A program made the translations under genes and the position numbers. A model generated the notes under the pieces. It was not told the origin of the DNA and ran no database searches. It worked only from the letters and a program-made list of their open reading frames with translations. A DNA stretch of 64,000 bases, from contig JANAVB010033217.1 of assembly GCA_029216955.1 (NCBI GenBank), forward strand, positions 2,486,647 through 2,550,646, in the 5' to 3' direction. Origin of the DNA: Iris pallida. Lineage: Eukaryota; Streptophyta; Magnoliopsida; Asparagales; Iridaceae. Positions 59,110 to 64,000 of the stretch are shown in pieces. Within the stretch, counting starts at the first letter, position 1, and each line of letters begins with the position of its first letter.

Positions 59110-59940
59110 GACCTTTTTTTTCTGCCCCCCTAATAAATATCCAAAGTCTATCACCATACGATCATCCAAAATAACAAAATTTAAAGAAGTCCCTCGTATG
59201 CATACAAAATGACTCGAACCACCGACTTTACTATTCACAAGATACCACAGAATGCTCAGACCTACCCATATTTGACAAAATTGCAGCCGCACAATAAGCT
59301 GATGGGTTGCAGCTGCACCAAAATACCTACACCATCCTCCATGGCAGGTTATCTCCTCATCTCTAGATCCATCTTGTCAGCTCCCAACATCCCCTGTTGT
59401 CCCCCACTCACGATCCGTAGAACCTGCCCACAATTAAATATCAAGAGAAAGCCGATGCAGTAAATTTTGTGTGTTTCTGAATATTGGATTTTTGAAAATG
59501 ACTCTTTACACTTTAGCCAAATATGCCAAGATATAGCTGCTGCCGTTACATCCCAAAATTTTCGAAGAACTTTAGGTACTTTATGAAGTCTCCAATCCTC
59601 CCACAGAGACTTAAAAGATTCAGGGAACCCGATTATACCCAGTGGCTTGGACATCCTATTACAGTATAATAGGACATGATCCATTGTTTCTTTTTGCACC
59701 ATACATGATGGGTAAATGACCTGGCCTACCTACTTATGCTTGAGTAAGTTATCCCTAGTAAGGATGACATTATTACATGCTAACCATAGGAACGCTCTAA
59801 CTTATTGTGGGGCCTTAATCTTCCAAACCTCCTCACCAAACTGTGTAGCTTGCCCTCCATTGTTCGGTTGCCTATAGAGTGATTTTACTGAGAATTTTCC
59901 CTACCATCCCATCAACAAACATAAGACTTGAATTCAATAT
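59110..59940 (-). mobile_element. Decayed LINE fragment (zinc-binding tail of ORF2), antisense in intron 4
   Basis: On the minus strand, about 59900-59610 reads FSVKSLYRQ, VWKIKAPQ, VRAFLWLACNN and ETMDHVLLYCNR over two frames with several stops. This is the zf-RVT region near the C-terminus of plant L1-type LINE ORF2 proteins. KFWDVTAAAISWHIWL follows, as in the family. A plus-strand T run at 59112-59119 would be the poly-A tail of a minus-strand insertion. 5' truncation is normal for LINEs. No target duplication was found. Confidence 0.65.
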
Positions 59941-60329
59941 ATTTGATGTTCTCTTTAGTAGCACTTGATTTTGCACAATGAGTAATTTTGAAGATTTTAC
60001 TTCTGAACTACCAGAAGGTTCATTTTTGTGGTATACTTTGGGCTTAAACTGCTAAAGATATAGTTGTTTTACGTCCTGAGGTAAAATTTATTTGAGTATT
60101 CTAAATAAATAAAGTGCATATTTACTTTAAAATCATGGAGGGTAGATCATCTTTGGTAATTTCTTTATTCTTGTATTCTTCTCAATTATGATTTTTTTAG
60201 TAACAGCGTCATTAATATGTCCACTATGCTGAGTAACAGATGTTCTTTCTGAAATTACTTCTATTTGTAACCTGCTTTAAAGTATATCTCTGTCTGGTGA
60301 CTGATACTTTTTTCATTTTTTTCATATAG

Positions 60330-60416
60330 CCGTTCAACTATCTGATGACCACAAGCCGAACAGAAGTGATGAACGAAAGAGGATTGAAAGTGCTGGAGGA
60401 GTTGTCATGTGGGCTG
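60330..60416 (+). CDS. PP2C exon 5
   Basis: The acceptor CATATAG|CCGTT and donor GCTG|GTAAGG are clear. The exon encodes [20 protein letters not shown] and AGGVVMWAG, the conserved loop and helix before the next metal-site block. Confidence 0.93.
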
Positions 60417-60885
60417 GTAAGGGTTTTTCTTATAGATTTTTGTTTATAGTGCTAGTTAATTTGAGCACTGTCTGCAGCAAGATCAATGGTATTAGATTTC
60501 TCCCTTAAAAGTATACAAAGCACACCGCCGGGCCATTTTCCTCTTCACTAACCTGTTGGTATCTAAAATTGTTCTTGTGGTGCCGTGTTTCCTGTGTGTA
60601 GGATGACATCTGCCAGATCAGTTATTTAGGTAACTATAATGAGGGGATTAAGCAGAAATCATGTGTTAAACTGTAGTAGAGAATATAAGGAAGGCATATG
60701 AATATATTAAAAGCGTGGTCTTAATTTACTAATTCATGACATTTTCTGTCTGTCTTGATATATGACTATCCTTGCATTCTACATCCATGATATGCCAAAT
60801 TCTTCTTTTTCTGGTACCCTAATTCAATATTTGGACAGATTAATAAATTCACCGGTTGGTTGATTGTACGCATTTCCATTTGCAG

Positions 60886-60977
60886 GTACTTGGAGGGTAG
60901 GAGGAGTTTTGGCAATGTCAAGGGCATTTGGTAACCGTCTTCTTAAACAGTTTGTTGTGGCAGAGCCTGAGATCCAG
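60886..60977 (+). CDS. PP2C exon 6
   Basis: The acceptor TTTGCAG|GTACTTGG and donor CCAG|GTGTGA are clear. The exon encodes [20 protein letters not shown] and [10 protein letters not shown], the RVxGxLAxSRAFGD-like motif. Asn stands in place of the usual final Asp, a common variant in this subfamily. Confidence 0.93.
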
Positions 60978-63259
60978 GTGTGATATTGAGCCTGTTTTCA
61001 CTATCCATAACTCTGTGGTTTACAAACTTGAAAGGGTTTCTGAGAGATTACTCATTTTCTCACCTTTACATGTTGCCAAGAAATAGCCAATATTTGATAC
61101 TTCATCATTTGAGGCATTCGGTTCGTCCAAATGACTTTGTTATCATTTGACATTGATGTAGGTTGGTTCATAGAAATTATGTTTGTCAAGTGTCATTGTT
61201 GGGGAAACAATTTTACTTCAAATCGAAGAGATTGATGCTTTCTGACTGATGATATCAGTGCCTAGAGTAGGCAGAGTAGCGTTCCCATGCATACAACTGA
61301 TATTTGAGTGTACTTAAAGTTCCTGGTGTCCTAGTTTCTGGTATAGTTCAATTCAAATATAATTTTAGCTTCTCCGTCATTCATTCAACCAGCACTTTGC
61401 ATCAAATAGTGAATTTAGGGGACATGAACAACATCTCTTTGGTGGTAGTGAGATTTCACTTCACTTAGGTCAGAAAAACAAATTAGTGGGATTTTGTTGT
61501 GTTGGCTTTGCTTGTCTGCTCGACAGGCGGTGGAAGTAACCACCAGCAGAATTTTCTTTTGATTTTGTTTTTTGAGTCATACGTAGTAGTATACTTGTAT
61601 TTACTCTATCCAGATGTTTAAAGGTGTACCTTTCTCATTATCTTCTACGTAAATGATATGCCTCAAGAGCAAAGAAACCTTGCCCTAGGCTAAACAAGGG
61701 CAATTTTGTTTTGTGGTGTGCTCACTGATGATAGTAAAAGACATCAAACTAATGTCCCATTCCAGAAGTATTCACTGCCAAACATACACAGGTTTATAAC
61801 TTCATATACGATCTACAGTCTGGAAAGACGACTTAAGAGGAAAAGTTAATGGATTATTTGCATTTACAGATTCTTTTGAATAGTTATTTTTATCCCTTTC
61901 ATAAAATTTATTCACAAGGTTCAGGTAAAAATGCTGGTTGTGAGTAGTGTTTTTAGAAGGCATCTTAGAAAGAAAACTTTTAAATGTGGAATTAAATGGA
62001 TGATCACATTATGTACTGTATGTGCAACCCGTAATACACGACCCAGGTGGTCAAAAGTTTTGTTTGGGCTATTTCTTAAGCTAGCAATATGGTAAGTGTG
62101 TGTTCACTTGAATATATGGTGATACTTTTAAACTTTTATTTATTTGGCAAATACAAAATATTCATGTTGGATGAAACATTTCCTGAATTTCGGTTACACA
62201 TGCCATATAATTATATTCAATTATCTGGTTTGTACTTCTTCCTTAAAAATAGATATCTAAGAATTCATCTTCACGTATTCTCACTGTAATCTTGATAGCA
62301 GTTTGAGTTGTGAAAATAATCTGGTTCGATGAAACATATTTTGGGGCAAATAGCCTAATAGTAATGCCTAAAGATTCCAAGAACAAAATCAAGAGAATCC
62401 ACATCATGAGCAGGTGTCTTCCCGTTGTGCATTTTCAAGATTCTAGGATCCCACTAGATTTTTCGAGAAAGTCTTGTTAAGTTGCTCAAAAGACCAATCT
62501 ATTGATGTATATATTATTATGTACGTATACGCCTTTATCTACCATATATAAGCGCACATGACTCCAACATTCATTCATGAAGGCCTTGCCTCCTACAATA
62601 TCCCAACTCAAGAGTTGGTTCTGGCTTGATATAAATATGTAAACGAAGTTGGATCTCTTGAAGGCTAAAATTACTTTCTAGACTCTTTAATTTTTTTTGG
62701 GCAAAATTATTTTACTATGTGGAAACTTACTTCTTGTGCACAAACCTTCATGCATCCCTTGTCTAGCACATAACATTAGATCTAGGGCATGGTCTACCCT
62801 TGAATCTTTTCCCATCATTATAGAGTTGCCTATGAGCATGCCCATAGGTTGAAAGGTCTTCTCAGCCAAACTTCTACAGTTAGGTATTAATTTAATGTTA
62901 ACAATTGTAGGACTTTTGCCAATGTTTTGAGCAAGGCTACCAAAAGCGGGAAAGTCACCTACCAATTGGTGCATAGGAAGAATTGTTAAATTAGGTTAGG
63001 AGGTCACATTTCGGCAACTGGAAAAGGGTGAAGATACTTGTTCTTGGTTTGTATTGTTGCTTCCTCTTGTTTTCTATGTTAGAGAAGGAATCCTTTGAGA
63101 AGATTTGAATGCTATTCTAAACTTTAGTATGCTAAATTAATCTGTTTTTTTAACCTTCTACGGACTTGCACATATATAGCCTTCATAGGTTACAGTAAGG
63201 AATATTTGTTATACCCATAAATTTAAACTTCATTCAATTGCTTCCTTTTTAATATGCAG
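60978..63259 (+). other. PP2C intron 6 (2.3 kb)
   Basis: The borders are GTGTGA and ATATGCAG, phase 0. The intron is AT-rich. The frames at 62089 (plus) and 62687-62974 (minus) have no recognisable domain. The minus frame of 95 codons might be a decayed transposon piece. Confidence 0.7.
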
Positions 63260-63334
63260 GAAAAAGTGGTTGATGATGAATTTGAACTTCTGGTTCTAGC
63301 AAGTGATGGCCTTTGGGACGTTGTACCAAATGAG
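63260..63334 (+). CDS. PP2C exon 7 (last exon in the window)
   Basis: The acceptor ATATGCAG|GAAAAAG and donor TGAG|GTAAGC are clear. The exon encodes EKVVDDEFELLVLASDGLWD and VVPNE. Asp292 of SDGLWD is the third acidic metal ligand. The final PP2C block (the DNIT motif, some 50 residues in relatives) is not in the window, so the gene is cut by the right edge. Confidence 0.93.
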
Positions 63335-64000
63335 GTAAGCACCTTTATTCCGGTTCATGTGCATGATTAAGATAGAGTTTATTATCGTTACTCGACATTT
63401 GTATGTTATTTAAGCTCTTAATAATATTGATATAGATGCACTAGATTATTGTTTATTTACTAGGAACATAAGCCCACAGCTCCAAGTCATTCTGAGCTAC
63501 TGCTCACTATAACTATAATAGAATCGAGCTCGAGCTTGACTAGGCTTTGCAAGCAGCTCATGAGTTGCTCTATCCGAGTGTATTGTACATGCAAGAGTGT
63601 GGGTTGGGCTCGTTTGCATCAACTCTAGCAATAGCTATTTCATTTTTGGGTGGACGACTGAGACGGTACTCTTGAAAGAAAAGAAGTTTATAAACTTGAG
63701 TCAAGCAGAGTCAAGTTAATTGAGTCAAACTAGTATCGACGAGTTTTCGTATACCAGCTTGTTCGCGAGCTCATGGGCCGAGCTTCCTATGTTCAAGCTC
63801 GGCTTGTTAAGGAAAACAGGCTCATTTCCATGTCCGAGTTCGGTTTGCTAATGAATCCAAGTCGAGCCAAGCAGGCTTTTACCAATCTGAGCTTGTGAGC
63901 TGCGCTGTTCATTAAGAACTTGAAGAAATGCTGCATTCTCACAGTATGCAGTAATCTCTGGACATGAATGTATTTTATAGATGTTCTTCATTCATACACA
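63335..64000 (+). other. PP2C intron 7, partial, with AGCTCG-rich segment
   Basis: The intron starts GTAAGC and no further exon is seen before the edge. From about 63520 to 63910 it is full of words such as CGAGCTCGAGC, AAGCTCGGCTTG and CGAGCCAAGC in both orientations, a composition seen in some short plant DNA transposons. The family is not identified. Confidence 0.5.

Larger units (their letters stand above)
58350..60329 (+). other. PP2C intron 4 (2.0 kb) with repeat insertions
   Basis: The borders are GTTAGT and CATATAG. The first part (58360-58750) is rich in GATAC/GTATC words. The middle holds an antisense LINE fragment (about 59110-59940). The remainder shows nothing coding. Confidence 0.75.

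Overview
This is a window of a plant nuclear genome, probably a monocot because of the very GC-rich first exon, but the species cannot be fixed from the sequence. There are no bacterial features. The left three quarters (1 to about 49.1 kb) is a nest of Ty3/gypsy LTR retrotransposons. The right quarter (about 49.1-64.0 kb) is a genic region holding the first seven coding exons of a protein phosphatase 2C (PP2C) gene that runs off the right edge.

Left nest (1-28693). TE-A is a minus-strand gypsy element with an initiator-tRNA-Met primer site. It spans the window start to 28693. Its integrase is split by TE-B, a plus-strand chromodomain-type gypsy element (1341-22528) flanked by a perfect 5-bp target duplication, gcgtc. 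The 5' LTR of TE-B is in turn split by TE-C (3780-14173, duplication cgtaa). TE-C is a non-autonomous LARD-like element with two 4.2-kb LTRs around a 2.0-kb interior that keeps only a remnant of gag. The order of insertion is therefore A, then B, then C.

Second nest (29373-45711). A solo LTR, LTR-D (duplication gttgg), is related to the TE-B LTRs. It was split inside its own minisatellite by TE-E, a minus-strand gypsy element (30172-43828, duplication gccgc). The integrase of TE-E is split by another solo LTR, LTR-F (34363-37013, duplication gcggc), which is related to the TE-C LTRs. A further decayed LTR of the TE-B/LTR-D type, LTR-G, ends at 49089. Short unidentified single-copy-looking stretches lie at 28694-29372, 45717-46890 and 49090-50900.

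No retroelement reading frame is intact. gag and pol carry nonsense codons, frameshifts, a lost protease aspartate (TE-B), a local scrambled duplication (TE-A) and nested insertions. Many stops are of the kind made by C-to-T change, as expected for old methylated DNA. TE-B, TE-C and TE-E share an almost identical segment just inside the 5' LTR and a shared inverted-repeat motif before the polypurine tract. This suggests that the coding-deficient TE-C was mobilised by a TE-B- or TE-E-like relative.

PP2C gene (51020 to beyond 64000, plus strand). All seven visible exons have GT-AG borders and join to 301 uninterrupted codons carrying the RxTMED, DGHGG, STAST, VGDSR and SDGLWD motifs. The last exon(s) lie beyond the window. 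Intron 1 is 6.5 kb and contains an old internal duplication. Intron 4 holds an antisense LINE fragment. The nest ends about 1.9 kb upstream of the start codon.
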